DNA of 64,000 bases from [Clostridium] clostridioforme AGR2157 (GTDB taxonomy: Bacteria; Bacillota; Clostridia; Lachnospirales; Lachnospiraceae). Below, in pieces: positions 36,501 to 44,727 of the stretch. The translations under genes and the position numbers were made by a program. The stretch lies in NCBI RefSeq assembly GCF_000424325.1, contig NZ_AUJR01000020.1, forward strand, positions 1-64,000. The letters are read 5' to 3'. Each line of letters begins with the position of its first letter. The first letter of the stretch is position 1. Below the pieces are notes generated by a model. It made no database searches and was not told the origin of the DNA. It saw nothing but the letters and a program-made list of their open reading frames with translations.

Positions 36501-38600
36501 TTACTCCTCCTGTATCTTACTCTCATTTGTATCTAAGTCCTTATTTATTTCAGAAGCCCATTGAACTGCCTGCCGGATTGCCTCCAGGAGTTTGCCGGCG
36601 GATGTAATCATGTACCGGATGTCATCCTCATAGCAGCCAAGCTGGTTTTCCCGCGCCCTGACAAGGACATCATATTCCTCCCGGGTATCCGGGTTTTCTT
36701 CCCGCGCCTTGGCCTTCAGGCTCTCAACCAGGCTAAACAGGTTCTGGTGATGGACAATCCTTCCCGCCCCCCATTTAAGCCGGTCAGAAGGCTGGTTCAG
36801 GACGTATTCCGTAAAATAGGTATAGACCTCCTCCTCAAACAAAAGCGCGTAGCGGTTGTTGTCTATGGTATAGACAGCCTCCAGGGCTCCGGTCAGGTCA
36901 TGCTTTTCAAGACAGGCAATGGCCCTGTCCATGGCCCTTACATTTTCCTGGACCGCCTGCTGGGGAAAGAGCACATCATCGTGCCAGCTCAGCCGGACAA
37001 AATAATCCTGTTCCTTTTTAAAGATGCGCAGGAGTTCCCGGTTAAACGGCCGGCACCCCGCTGCCAGTTCATCGGCTTTCTCTTCCTCGCCGCGGTCCAG
37101 AAGCCGTCCGTATATCCTGTTTATTTCCCTTATTTTTCCATAAAGGGCTTCTCCTGCTTCGATTCCCTGGTCCAAAACCAAACGCAGCCCCGGCAGATCG
37201 GCTCCCGCCCCGCGGCAGACGCTGCCGTCAATGCTGGCCGCTGCGCCCTCAAACAGTCTTGCAAAATTCATGGGCACTGCCGCTGTCCTGTCAAAAGCCA
37301 GGACAAGGCCGGCGTACATCTCATGGTGGAACCGGTACACCGGTTCCTGGTAAAAGTTTTCATTGTCATACTGGGAATGGTAATGGGTCTCCATAAATTC
37401 CCCTGCGCTGAAATCATTGACCATGGACGGAATTCCCCCGATAGCCATGGAAAAATCATCCGACCAAGTCTGTATGGGGCTCAGCACTTCCACCCCCTCC
37501 GGATATGGCTGGCAGGTAAAAAAACCGGCTGGCGAACCGGTTATAAATTCCTCCAGGAAATCCGTGAACTCATACACGCACCGCACAGCATCCTTCCTGC
37601 CATGGGCATGGGCAGGCAGTTCGAAGTTCAGATCCGCAATAACCTTTCCCGCCCAGTCAGGCCTGGCTGTAAATACCTGCTCATAGGCGCCGGCGGACCA
37701 GTCGTATTTGGAATTCACCACTCCCCACTCCTCCGCAGCCATGGCGCAGAACACAAGTGTCTTTCTGGGCTTATATCCTGACCGCAGCACGGCTCTGGCT
37801 ATGCCAAGCATCATGGCCACCGCGGCATTGTCGTCCTGAAATCCGCTGAAATAGGAGTCGTAATGGGCCGACAGCAGAATCATTCCTTCCTCTGTCCCCG
37901 GTATGGTTCCTATGATATTATAAGTCTCCTGATCCTTAAGCACCGTGGATGAGGCGTCCAGGCGCACCCGCACCTGATTTTCCTTCCCCATGGACGCCTT
38001 CAGCACACCAGCGTCCGCCCGGGACATGGAAAAGGCAGGGGCGTCAGCCGGCCCTGCTATGTCCTGGGCGTTAAGGGCCGTGTCGTTTATCTCCCCATAC
38101 CCCCGCTCCTGGACAGCAATCAGGGCAGCTGCCCCTTTGAGCCGGGCCTGGTATACGGGAAAATTGATCCACCACTCATCCCTCTGGTTGATATCGATGA
38201 GAACCAGCTTTCCGGCCACATCCACCTGTCTGTAATCTGCCGCCGTCCCCTTTCCCAGGTATACCAGGCTGAATTCCCGAAATCCGCCGGTATGGAAATC
38301 TGTCTGGTAAGCACCCAATTGAAACTCGTGCTCCCTGCCCCGGCTGTCTGTAAAAAGCATGACTGCCTTCTCAAACTCCCAGCTGTCCACGGATATCCTG
38401 TCCTTATGTACGTCCGCAAGCCCCAGGGACTCCATTTCCCGGACCAGCATCCCGCCTGTCTCAAACTCCGCCCTTGACCCGGCGGTTCTGTATCCCAGCA
38501 CCGGGTTGGTGCGGTACTGCTCCATCCGCTTAGCCAGATCATAGGAATATCCTGTGTCTGTTTCCATGCAGATTCTCTTTCTCCACTCTTCCTCATTCAT
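36501..38600 (-). CDS. M28 family zinc peptidase with PA domain
   Basis: This is a 699-residue aminopeptidase-like protein. An N-terminal prodomain-like region is followed by a protease-associated insert (about residues 130-220, around LVLIDINQRDEWWINFPVYQ). The M28 catalytic core carries metal ligands in SAHYDSYFSGFQDDNAA (His and Asp), AAEEWG (the Glu pair) and DLNFE. No signal peptide is visible, so it may act inside the cell. The long C-terminal region (after about 430) is unusual for simple M28 enzymes and is predicted helical. GAGGTG precedes the ATG. Confidence 0.88.
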   Translation of the reverse strand: MNEEEWRKRICMETDTGYSYDLAKRMEQYRTNPVLGYRTAGSRAEFETGGMLVREMESLGLADVHKDRISVDSWEFEKAVMLFTDSRGREHEFQLGAYQTDFHTGGFREFSLVYLGKGTAADYRQVDVAGKLVLIDINQRDEWWINFPVYQARLKGAAALIAVQERGYGEINDTALNAQDIAGPADAPAFSMSRADAGVLKASMGKENQVRVRLDASSTVLKDQETYNIIGTIPGTEEGMILLSAHYDSYFSGFQDDNAAVAMMLGIARAVLRSGYKPRKTLVFCAMAAEEWGVVNSKYDWSAGAYEQVFTARPDWAGKVIADLNFELPAHAHGRKDAVRCVYEFTDFLEEFITGSPAGFFTCQPYPEGVEVLSPIQTWSDDFSMAIGGIPSMVNDFSAGEFMETHYHSQYDNENFYQEPVYRFHHEMYAGLVLAFDRTAAVPMNFARLFEGAAASIDGSVCRGAGADLPGLRLVLDQGIEAGEALYGKIREINRIYGRLLDRGEEEKADELAAGCRPFNRELLRIFKKEQDYFVRLSWHDDVLFPQQAVQENVRAMDRAIACLEKHDLTGALEAVYTIDNNRYALLFEEEVYTYFTEYVLNQPSDRLKWGAGRIVHHQNLFSLVESLKAKAREENPDTREEYDVLVRARENQLGCYEDDIRYMITSAGKLLEAIRQAVQWASEINKDLDTNESKIQEE

Positions 38601-38612
38601 GACACATCACCT

Positions 38613-38652
38613 CAAAAATAGCTGTAGGAGTACATTCCTATACTCCTACAGC
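38613..38652 (-). terminator. Terminator of the cell-wall-binding protein gene
   Basis: On the minus strand GCTGTAGGAGTA pairs with TACTCCTACAGC (12 bp perfect, 38652-38621), followed by TATTTTTG. It separates the gene ending at 38678 from the M28 gene starting at 38600. Confidence 0.85.
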
Positions 38653-38677
38653 ATCCTGTATTCCATGTTCAGTTGTG

Positions 38678-39649
38678 TTACTGGTTAATCTTTGCCCCGT
38701 CATCCCCTACCCAGTAGGAATCCGGTGTCAGACAGTTGGTCAGCATCTCGCCGTTGTCGGAGCAGTAATACTCCTTACCGTCCCACTGTACCCATCCGGT
38801 CACCATGTAGCCCTGTGCGTCAAAGAAATACCACTTATCTCCTATCTGCTGCCAGCTGTTGGCCGGATAGCTGCCGTCCGCGTTGCGGTACCACCATCTG
38901 CCGTTCTCCGGGGTCTGTACCCATTCTCCGTTACCTCCCGTGGGATTCTCCCTGAACTGGGCCGCCTTTTCCTCCGGTATGTAGGTGCTGGGAGATTCCG
39001 CCCAGTCTCCTTTTTCCTTGCTGTCGAATTTGCTTACAGGCCTCACCTTGACCGTGTAGGCCGTATCGCCCTTCTGCAGGCGCTCACGGCAGTTGCATGT
39101 ATTGGTGCCCACTGTCATGACAGCGCCCACTGCCTTGTCGTCCCTGTACACACGCACCTCATAGCTGCCCGCTGCCGGTATGGCGTCCCAGGTGGCTATG
39201 CCGTCCTCTGTGAGGACCACGTTCGTCAAAGCATGAAGGGAGGTGTTCAGGGCCTGGAGCTCCACTTCCATCAGCAGGGTGGTGCTGGAATCCTCCCTCT
39301 TGGAATTTTTGAACTCAGCTCCGCCTTTTATGATCACCTTATCCTTTGGAAGGGACTGGAAATAATAATCATCGTTGGCTGTGAGGGTAATCTGGATTCT
39401 GGGTATGGTGTCCTCCCTCCATTCCACATCGTCATTCAGAATTTCATAGCCATCCACAGAGTACTTGTTGCTGCTGGTCTCAATCTCTATCAGCTCGTCT
39501 CCGAAATCCGTATCCGGCTTTATCTCTGCTTTTATTGTCAGGTTTATGGACTTAATGGGTTTACGGCTGGCGCCGTATGCAGGAAACACCATCAGGGCAG
39601 CCAGTACTCCTGCCGCAGCCATCATTAATCTCCGCTTCATGTGCAGCAT
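38678..39649 (-). CDS. Secreted protein with C-terminal cell-wall-binding (choline-binding-like) repeats
   Basis: This 323-residue exported protein has signal peptide MKRRLMMAAAGVLAALMVFPAYG after a four-residue start. The middle contains a beta-rich region and a fibronectin-like stretch (GIATWDAIPAAGSYEVRVYR). The last roughly 85 residues hold aromatic cell-wall-binding repeats: WWYRNADGSYPANSWQQIG, then KWYFFDAQGYMVTGWVQ, then EYYCSDNGEMLTN. Such repeats anchor proteins to wall polymers. AGGAGG precedes the ATG at 39649. The gene appears monocistronic, with its own terminator. The specific role is unknown. Confidence 0.87.
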   Translation of the reverse strand: MLHMKRRLMMAAAGVLAALMVFPAYGASRKPIKSINLTIKAEIKPDTDFGDELIEIETSSNKYSVDGYEILNDDVEWREDTIPRIQITLTANDDYYFQSLPKDKVIIKGGAEFKNSKREDSSTTLLMEVELQALNTSLHALTNVVLTEDGIATWDAIPAAGSYEVRVYRDDKAVGAVMTVGTNTCNCRERLQKGDTAYTVKVRPVSKFDSKEKGDWAESPSTYIPEEKAAQFRENPTGGNGEWVQTPENGRWWYRNADGSYPANSWQQIGDKWYFFDAQGYMVTGWVQWDGKEYYCSDNGEMLTNCLTPDSYWVGDDGAKINQ

Positions 39650-40011
39650 ATTATGATTCCTCCTTTTTCCGTTCCTGGTATAACCCTACTTTATCCAGTT
39701 TTGCCTGCTGTGTCAATATACATTTCCTTAAGATTCTCTGGCTGAAGATTCTACGGCTATCATAATTCTCCACGAACATGGATACAAATCCTCCTTCGGC
39801 ATCCGGAACACCAGATAGGAGACCCGGGCACCATGTCCAATCAGCCTTGGGTCAAGGGCCGGATGGCCGTTGGCCATCCTCCTGATGAAAAAACAGGCCG
39901 TTTAATTCCCAGTTTATACACAATGCAGATCACATATATTCTAGCATGATACATGGATGGTACAATCTCTTTTTCTTTAAACAGTTATTTACCAAACCTA
40001 TACTTCCCGGA
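39650..40011. other. Intergenic region with hairpin and a weak small frame
   Basis: 362 bases between the LysR stop and the cell-wall-binding gene. It contains a perfect GGATGGCC/GGCCATCC hairpin with a 3-base loop (39862-39880). There is also a 49-codon minus-strand frame (39728-39877, MANGHPALDPRLIGHGARV...), but its ribosome binding site abuts the ATG, so it is probably not expressed or is a remnant. I see no confident gene. Confidence 0.4.
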
Positions 40012-40929
40012 TTAATCAGGCGCTCCTGACAGATAGGAGGTCACCTGTGGTATTGTCTCCAGCTTTTTATGAAGGAGCTTTAAAAAAAGGGAGACGGTCT
40101 CCGTCTGCTTGCACGTTTTTTTCAGATAATATATAATCCGGTCCGGCGGCGGCGAGGACAGGTAGTGAATCGAGACATGGCTGCCAACGATTTTATCCGC
40201 CACGGACGCAGGGACAATAGCCCAGGTATCTTTCCAGAGCAGGGCATGTTCCAGCAAATCCATCTGATCCAGCGATACTTCGAATTCCGGCCTGGAGCGG
40301 AACCAGTAATCATGCCATGCATCGTACTCAGGGTTCCACGGAAGCAGGATTTCCTGACTGGGTTTCAGCATAGCAGGAGAAACCGAGTCAGGATAATTGC
40401 AACTGTTGTTTGCAACGAAGACCATTGGCTCAAAAAAGGCGGGAATCGTCTCCACATTCTTATAATACATATGGTCCGAAATAAAAGCGATGTCAATCAG
40501 CCCACTGTCTATATACTGATAGGCTTCATAGGAATGGTAGTTGTGAAAGCAGATGCTCACTTGAGGATACTGCTGTGAGAATTGTTCAAAAACATCCGGC
40601 AGAATATAACTGCTCACGCTTCCCACAGAGGACAGATTTAGGATTCTGGGGCTGTTAAGCCGTTTGATTTCCTGGGCTTCCTGCCATACGCCAAGCCATT
40701 TGTGGGCGACAGCAATGAATGCTTCTCCCTGCTTTGTCAGGACAATATTACGCTTTCCCCTGTTTCGTTCAAATAACGGATATCCCAGTTCTGCTTCTAA
40801 GACTTTGATTCTCCGGCTGAGTGCCGGCTGGGTCACATACAAATTCTGCGCGGCACAGGATATGGAGCCGGCCTTCAGTATCTCAAAAAATGCTTCAATT
40901 TCCAGATGAGTCATGGTTCTTTCCCTCAT
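40012..40929 (-). CDS. LysR family transcriptional regulator
   Basis: This 305-residue LTTR has the N-terminal winged helix (about residues 5-65) with AFFEILKAGSISCAAQNLYVTQPALSRRI. The periplasmic-binding-like effector domain begins near RILNLSSVGSVSSYILPDV. It is divergently transcribed from the MATE gene at 41020, the classic arrangement for a regulator controlling its neighbour. The start may be 40929 or the internal ATG at 40914, which has GAGGG upstream. A perfect palindrome lies in the shared promoter region. The effector is unknown. Confidence 0.92.
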   Translation of the reverse strand: MRERTMTHLEIEAFFEILKAGSISCAAQNLYVTQPALSRRIKVLEAELGYPLFERNRGKRNIVLTKQGEAFIAVAHKWLGVWQEAQEIKRLNSPRILNLSSVGSVSSYILPDVFEQFSQQYPQVSICFHNYHSYEAYQYIDSGLIDIAFISDHMYYKNVETIPAFFEPMVFVANNSCNYPDSVSPAMLKPSQEILLPWNPEYDAWHDYWFRSRPEFEVSLDQMDLLEHALLWKDTWAIVPASVADKIVGSHVSIHYLSSPPPDRIIYYLKKTCKQTETVSLFLKLLHKKLETIPQVTSYLSGAPD

Positions 40930-40948
40930 AATATAAAGTTCCGTTTAT

Positions 40949-40965
40949 ATATTATCGCATAATAT
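40949..40965. promoter_or_regulatory. Palindromic candidate LysR operator
   Basis: ATATTATCGCATAATAT is a perfect 7-bp inverted repeat with a 3-base centre and contains the T-N11-A pattern of LTTR sites. It lies between the divergent LysR (starting 40929) and MATE (starting 41020) genes. Confidence 0.6.
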
Positions 40966-41019
40966 GGCATTTTACAACTATTTTTCTTTGCGGTAAACTG
41001 TTATGCGGAGGTAACAACG

Positions 41020-42354
41020 ATGAATCTGACTGATGACTTAACAAACGGCATTATCTGGAAACAGTTGACTGCCCTGGCCCTGCCTTTGATATGGGGAAAT
41101 ATCCTGCAGCAGATGTATAACACCATTGATTCCTTTGTAGTGGGGCATTATATCGGAGAAACCGCCTTTGCAGCCGCGGGCGTTGCAGGCAGTGTCATGA
41201 ACTTGTCTCTTTTTGTCATAAGCGGGTGCTGTAACGGGATTGCGATTATCATAGCGGAATTGTATGGACAAAAGAACTGGGATTTATTAAGGAAAGAAAG
41301 CTTTCTATCGCTTGCATTCGGGGGCGGCTTTACGATCATGCTGAGTATGTGCGGGATGCTGGCCTTGCAGCCTTTACTCAGAGGCATACAGACACCGGCA
41401 GAGGTTGCGGGGTTTGTACAGGAGTATCTGAGGATTATCTATTTGGGGCTGCCTGCGGTATTTCTTTATAACTGGTGTGCGGCCGTACTGCGCGGGGCAG
41501 GCGATACGGGAGCATCCCTTTGGATTCTCTTGCTTGCTATGGGGTTAAACACCATTCTTGACTTCCTCTTTGTCCTTTCCTTTGGCTTGGGGATGGCCGG
41601 CACTGCGTATGCTACCGTGGTTTCGCAGTTGTTCGCTGCTTTTATATGCCTGGGATATATGAAAAAACAGACTCCGAAACTGCTGTTTCATGCGAGAGAT
41701 GTCTCTTTCCATTTTCCATTGTTTATGAGAACAATCATGTTGGGAACGATCTCTGCGCTCCATCAGTCAAGCCTCTATATCGGGAAACTGCTGGTACAGG
41801 GAACCGTAAATACCGGCGGAACCGGAATGATATCCGCCTACACCGCCACGGCGCGGATCGAAGGGTTTGCCAATTCCTTCGGAGACAGCGGCTGTACGGC
41901 AATTTCAATCTTCACGGCACAAAACCGCGGAGCCCACAAAAGAGTGAGGATAAGGCAGGGATTTTTGTGTGGATTACGGATGATGGCGGGCCTGGGGCTG
42001 GTATTGTCCATAACTATGTTTTTGACATCAGGACCTGCTGTGATCTTGTTGATGGGGGCGGCATCTGGTCCGGTTTTAAACCATGCCAGGTCTTATATGA
42101 ACGTAATATCCGTCTTTTATGTCCTCTGCTTCCTTGGTAATTCCTTTGTAGGCTTTTATCGCGGGCTTGGCATGGTACAGGTTCCGGTCTTTGGTACCAT
42201 CCTGCATATTTCGATCCGCGTAATTCTGTCCTATGTATTGATCAGGCATTGGGGGCTGGCGGCGGTTGCTTTTGCTACCGGAGCCGGATGGGCAGCGGTG
42301 GTGCTGTTCCAGTGGATACTGTACCGGAGAGTTACCACCGAGCCGGAAGCTTGA
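41020..42354 (+). CDS. MATE family efflux transporter
   Basis: This 444-residue polytopic protein begins NLTDDLTNGIIWKQLTALALPLIWGNILQQMYNTID, the classic clostridial MATE N-terminus, and has about twelve hydrophobic helices in two halves. It is only distantly similar to the other MATE at 2472-3857. GGAGG precedes the ATG. Its 3' end overlaps the convergent exported-protein gene by 23 bases. Regulation by the divergent LysR is likely. Confidence 0.92.
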   Translation: MNLTDDLTNGIIWKQLTALALPLIWGNILQQMYNTIDSFVVGHYIGETAFAAAGVAGSVMNLSLFVISGCCNGIAIIIAELYGQKNWDLLRKESFLSLAFGGGFTIMLSMCGMLALQPLLRGIQTPAEVAGFVQEYLRIIYLGLPAVFLYNWCAAVLRGAGDTGASLWILLLAMGLNTILDFLFVLSFGLGMAGTAYATVVSQLFAAFICLGYMKKQTPKLLFHARDVSFHFPLFMRTIMLGTISALHQSSLYIGKLLVQGTVNTGGTGMISAYTATARIEGFANSFGDSGCTAISIFTAQNRGAHKRVRIRQGFLCGLRMMAGLGLVLSITMFLTSGPAVILLMGAASGPVLNHARSYMNVISVFYVLCFLGNSFVGFYRGLGMVQVPVFGTILHISIRVILSYVLIRHWGLAAVAFATGAGWAAVVLFQWILYRRVTTEPEA

Positions 42355-43033
42355 CAATCCGCTGCACCGTATTCGCTTCATCCAGCCAGACTAGCAGCTT
42401 GTTAGATTCTGAGATGATGCGGAAAGAGGAGAGTTCATTCATACCGTAGGATATGACGGGACAGTCTTTGGGAACCTGGTAAACGGTACCTGATGAAGAG
42501 ACCAGGCACCAGCTTTCATCTTCCTGCCGCTCAAAGGCATCTGTGAGGATATAATCCGGGGCGCTGACGCCTTCTGGCATTTGGCTGATGATAATCTCGG
42601 CCGTGGTCTGGGGAGGCAGGCTTTCGGCCACCGTAGTCCGGATATCGGCATAAATCACATCCCCGGCCTTGATATCAGACAGCTCTGCCCGAAAGCCGCT
42701 CTCCCCGTTTACGAAACGGGTGTCATAGACGGAAGTGTGTAAAAGAATCTCTCCGCAATAAGTTTCCTCAGACTGGCTTTCTACCAGGATTTTCTCATCT
42801 TCTACTTCTTTTACGATTGCCCGGATGCGCATGGTTTCCGTCTGCTCCGCTTCTATGCCGGGACCGTATGCTTCTTCAGCGCGGGTTTCGGAAACCAGAA
42901 GAACCGAAGACTGTGCCATGGCAATCCCCGAGTTTAAGATGGACATAATCCCTGTGCAGCAGAAAATAAAACCCAACTTTCTCTTAAACGTGTTTCCTGG
43001 CGGGAACCAATCAATACTTCGTTTATTCTTCAT
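42332..43033 (-). CDS. Exported hypothetical protein
   Basis: This 233-residue protein has a positively charged N-terminus and a hydrophobic segment, LGFIFCCTGIMSILNSGIAMA, acting as a signal or anchor. A predicted beta-rich exterior domain follows (for example IRAIVKEVEDEKILVES, IKAGDVIYADIRTTVAE). I do not recognise the family; the AGDVIYADI stretch hints at an OB-like fold, as in DUF3221-type proteins. The start at 43033 follows AAAGGAG; the in-frame ATG at 43078 lacks one. It is convergent with and overlaps the MATE gene. Confidence 0.7.
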   Translation of the reverse strand: MKNKRSIDWFPPGNTFKRKLGFIFCCTGIMSILNSGIAMAQSSVLLVSETRAEEAYGPGIEAEQTETMRIRAIVKEVEDEKILVESQSEETYCGEILLHTSVYDTRFVNGESGFRAELSDIKAGDVIYADIRTTVAESLPPQTTAEIIISQMPEGVSAPDYILTDAFERQEDESWCLVSSSGTVYQVPKDCPVISYGMNELSSFRIISESNKLLVWLDEANTVQRIVKLPARW

Positions 43034-43190
43034 GACAGTCTCCTTTGTGAGTGATTTCTTTTTCCTGAACAGTTTCAATAAGGCATGGTCGCAATGATGG
43101 CTTTATGCTTCCTGTGCTGCATCAATAATGGCATTTATCTCCTGATGGGTAAGAACCGGCGGAAGAGTGCACCCTTTATGGACGGGGGAT

Positions 43191-43307
43191 ATGCGGCGGT
43201 GCAGCGTGTGCGGTGCGCCCTTTGCGTCCAGCTCTAACCGGGCTATTTACTGCCCGGACTGGCGGAAGCGTATCACCCCCAGACAGACCGCCGAACGCAT
43301 AAGGTAA
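43191..43307 (+). CDS. Small zinc-ribbon-like protein, probably a mobile-element remnant
   Basis: A 38-codon frame encodes CSVCGAPFAS...AIYCPDWRKRITPRQTAERIR, with a C-x2-C...C pattern typical of small zinc-ribbon proteins of integrative elements. GGGGG lies just upstream of the ATG, but spacing is short. It sits in an otherwise gene-free stretch (43034-43473) with no other feature that I can support. It may be a truncated end of a longer protein. Confidence 0.35.
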   Translation: MRRCSVCGAPFASSSNRAIYCPDWRKRITPRQTAERIR

Positions 43308-43473
43308 ATGCGGGCGAATGTGTCCGTGTGCAAAAAGGAAGCGGTAAGGAATTTATACCTTTACCCCCGGAAATGGCGTTCTATTGCGTAACAATCCAAT
43401 CTCTGCACCCACGAAAAACCGGGGCGCGGTAGCTATCTGATGCTGACGCATCCCGGCTCTTTATAAAGAAACT

Positions 43474-44031
43474 CTAACATCCACTTGACTTAATTAACTT
43501 TCGAACTTCACGAATTCTTCGAATAACAGCAGTTTCACTTTGTTCATATTGTCTTTGAAGTGTACGAATAAATACTATTTCATCCATTTTGGGAACACTA
43601 TGATCATATTTATAAAGCTCACTCACAATTTGCTCAAATGGCATAATATAAGCTGCTGTCATATAATTAGTTCTCTGCTCTTCGTGACTGTTGGTTTTTC
43701 CTTTCTTTTTTCTAAAAAAACACTCATCCACTTTGTTGCCATACCCAACATCAAATATATAATGAATAATCTCATGAATATACGCAAATTTATGTTTTTT
43801 TAGTTCTTTTCTTAGCCTAATTAGACCATAATAATTGCTGTCATCAATTGGAATGAGTTCTGCCTCGTTATCATCAGCCATATTTGTAACATATTCAACT
43901 TTTAGCCCTAATTTCCCGGACAAATCGTCATCATCAGCACTTAATTTTAACAAATATAACTTACTATTTCTTAGAGTATTTTCCATCTCTTCCATTTCTG
44001 CAACAGTAAAGTCTTTTTTTCTCCAAAGCAT
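43474..44031 (-). CDS. ImmA/IrrE family metallo-endopeptidase
   Basis: This 185-residue protein has the zinc-peptidase motif HEIIHYIFD (HExxH) near residue 87 and a downstream helix EEQRTNYMTAAYIMPFEQIV, the family's third-ligand and structural region. ImmA/IrrE proteases usually cleave an HTH repressor to induce a mobile element or stress genes. No XRE repressor is adjacent. Instead a two-helix membrane protein precedes it and may be its partner. The start at 44031 follows AGGGG; the in-frame start at 44067 overlaps the upstream gene. AT-rich codon use differs from neighbours and suggests acquisition. Confidence 0.8.
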   Translation of the reverse strand: MLWRKKDFTVAEMEEMENTLRNSKLYLLKLSADDDDLSGKLGLKVEYVTNMADDNEAELIPIDDSNYYGLIRLRKELKKHKFAYIHEIIHYIFDVGYGNKVDECFFRKKKGKTNSHEEQRTNYMTAAYIMPFEQIVSELYKYDHSVPKMDEIVFIRTLQRQYEQSETAVIRRIREVRKLIKSSGC

Positions 44032-44054
44032 AAATTCACCCCTATTCAATATGT

Positions 44055-44309
44055 TTAGACTAGCCATGGGCTAATCAAAACCGCCCTTTTTACTCGATTA
44101 TATATTTCAAAAGTCAAAAAAAGACCACAAACAAACAGTAAAATAGGGGCAACATAAGGAAGTATCGTATTATTATTTCCAACGCTGAGGGTTGCAAAAA
44201 AAATTGCAAGGAAGTCAAATATCAGTCGAATAACAAGCTTTGCATTTTGGGGAGAGTGTCCATTATATCTTCCATATGTATCATACGCACCAGAAACTAC
44301 ATCCCACAT
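44055..44309 (-). CDS. Small membrane protein upstream of the IrrE-type protease
   Basis: This 84-residue protein has two hydrophobic segments (LIFDFLAIFFATLSV and YVAPILLFVCGLFLTFEIY) separated by a short loop and a basic tail. I do not recognise the family. It ends 23 bases before the protease start at 44031 and is AT-rich like it. The ATG has no good ribosome binding site, and a terminator-like hairpin sits only a dozen bases upstream, so the 5' end may be truncated. Confidence 0.5.
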   Translation of the reverse strand: MWDVVSGAYDTYGRYNGHSPQNAKLVIRLIFDFLAIFFATLSVGNNNTILPYVAPILLFVCGLFLTFEIYNRVKRAVLISPWLV

Positions 44310-44321
44310 TGCATTTTACAT

Positions 44322-44353
44322 ATAAAAAATAAACCTGCACCAAAGACGCAGGT
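44322..44353 (-). terminator. Terminator-like hairpin upstream of the small membrane protein
   Basis: On the minus strand ACCTGC pairs with GCAGGT, followed by TTATTTTTTATA. It lies between debris upstream and the start at 44309, so it may insulate the IrrE module or attenuate it. Confidence 0.5.
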
Positions 44354-44446
44354 ACCTTTCTACTTCAATAGGATTTACTTGTATGCCTATTATCTTCGGC
44401 ACCCATATTATTATATTGGCATTATATCATGTACTCTGCAGTCTGT

Positions 44447-44678
44447 CAAACCTTTGGATACGAACGGGAGCTGGCCGCTGCCTATAAGCGGATCCAGCAG
44501 CTGGAAAACAGGGCGCTGCGGGCGGTAAGCTGAAACGGAACTCGAAGAAGAAAAAGGAAAGAATCTGCGGTTAATGACCCAGATCAATAAGGATTTCGAA
44601 AATTCTTCCCTGCCGTTGGAAATTATAAAAGCTAATAAGAAGTTACAAGAAGTAAAAAAATGCCCCAAACCCGCATGA
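44447..44678 (+). pseudogene. IS66-like transposase N-terminal debris, frameshifted
   Basis: Plus-strand frames give YERELAAAYKRIQQLENRAL then, after a stop and frame change, NLRLMTQINKDFENSSLP. A coiled-coil start followed by NKDFENSS-type sequence resembles the N-terminus of IS66-type transposases. Nothing downstream continues it. Treat this as weakly identified debris. The stretch 44310-44727 holds no intact gene. Confidence 0.4.
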
Positions 44679-44712
44679 ATACTGGATTCTTACGGTATTT
44701 AGGGCATTTGGT
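44652..44712 (-). terminator. Terminator of rny
   Basis: On the minus strand AAATGCCC (44709-44702) pairs with GGGCATTT (44665-44658), extended by AAA/TTT, and is followed by a T-run (44660-44652). It begins about 16 bases after the rny stop. Confidence 0.7.
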
Positions 44713-44727
44713 TTTCACTCCGAACAA

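Noticed and set aside
36561-37781. A 406-codon plus-strand frame
   Set aside because: Antisense shadow of the M28 peptidase.
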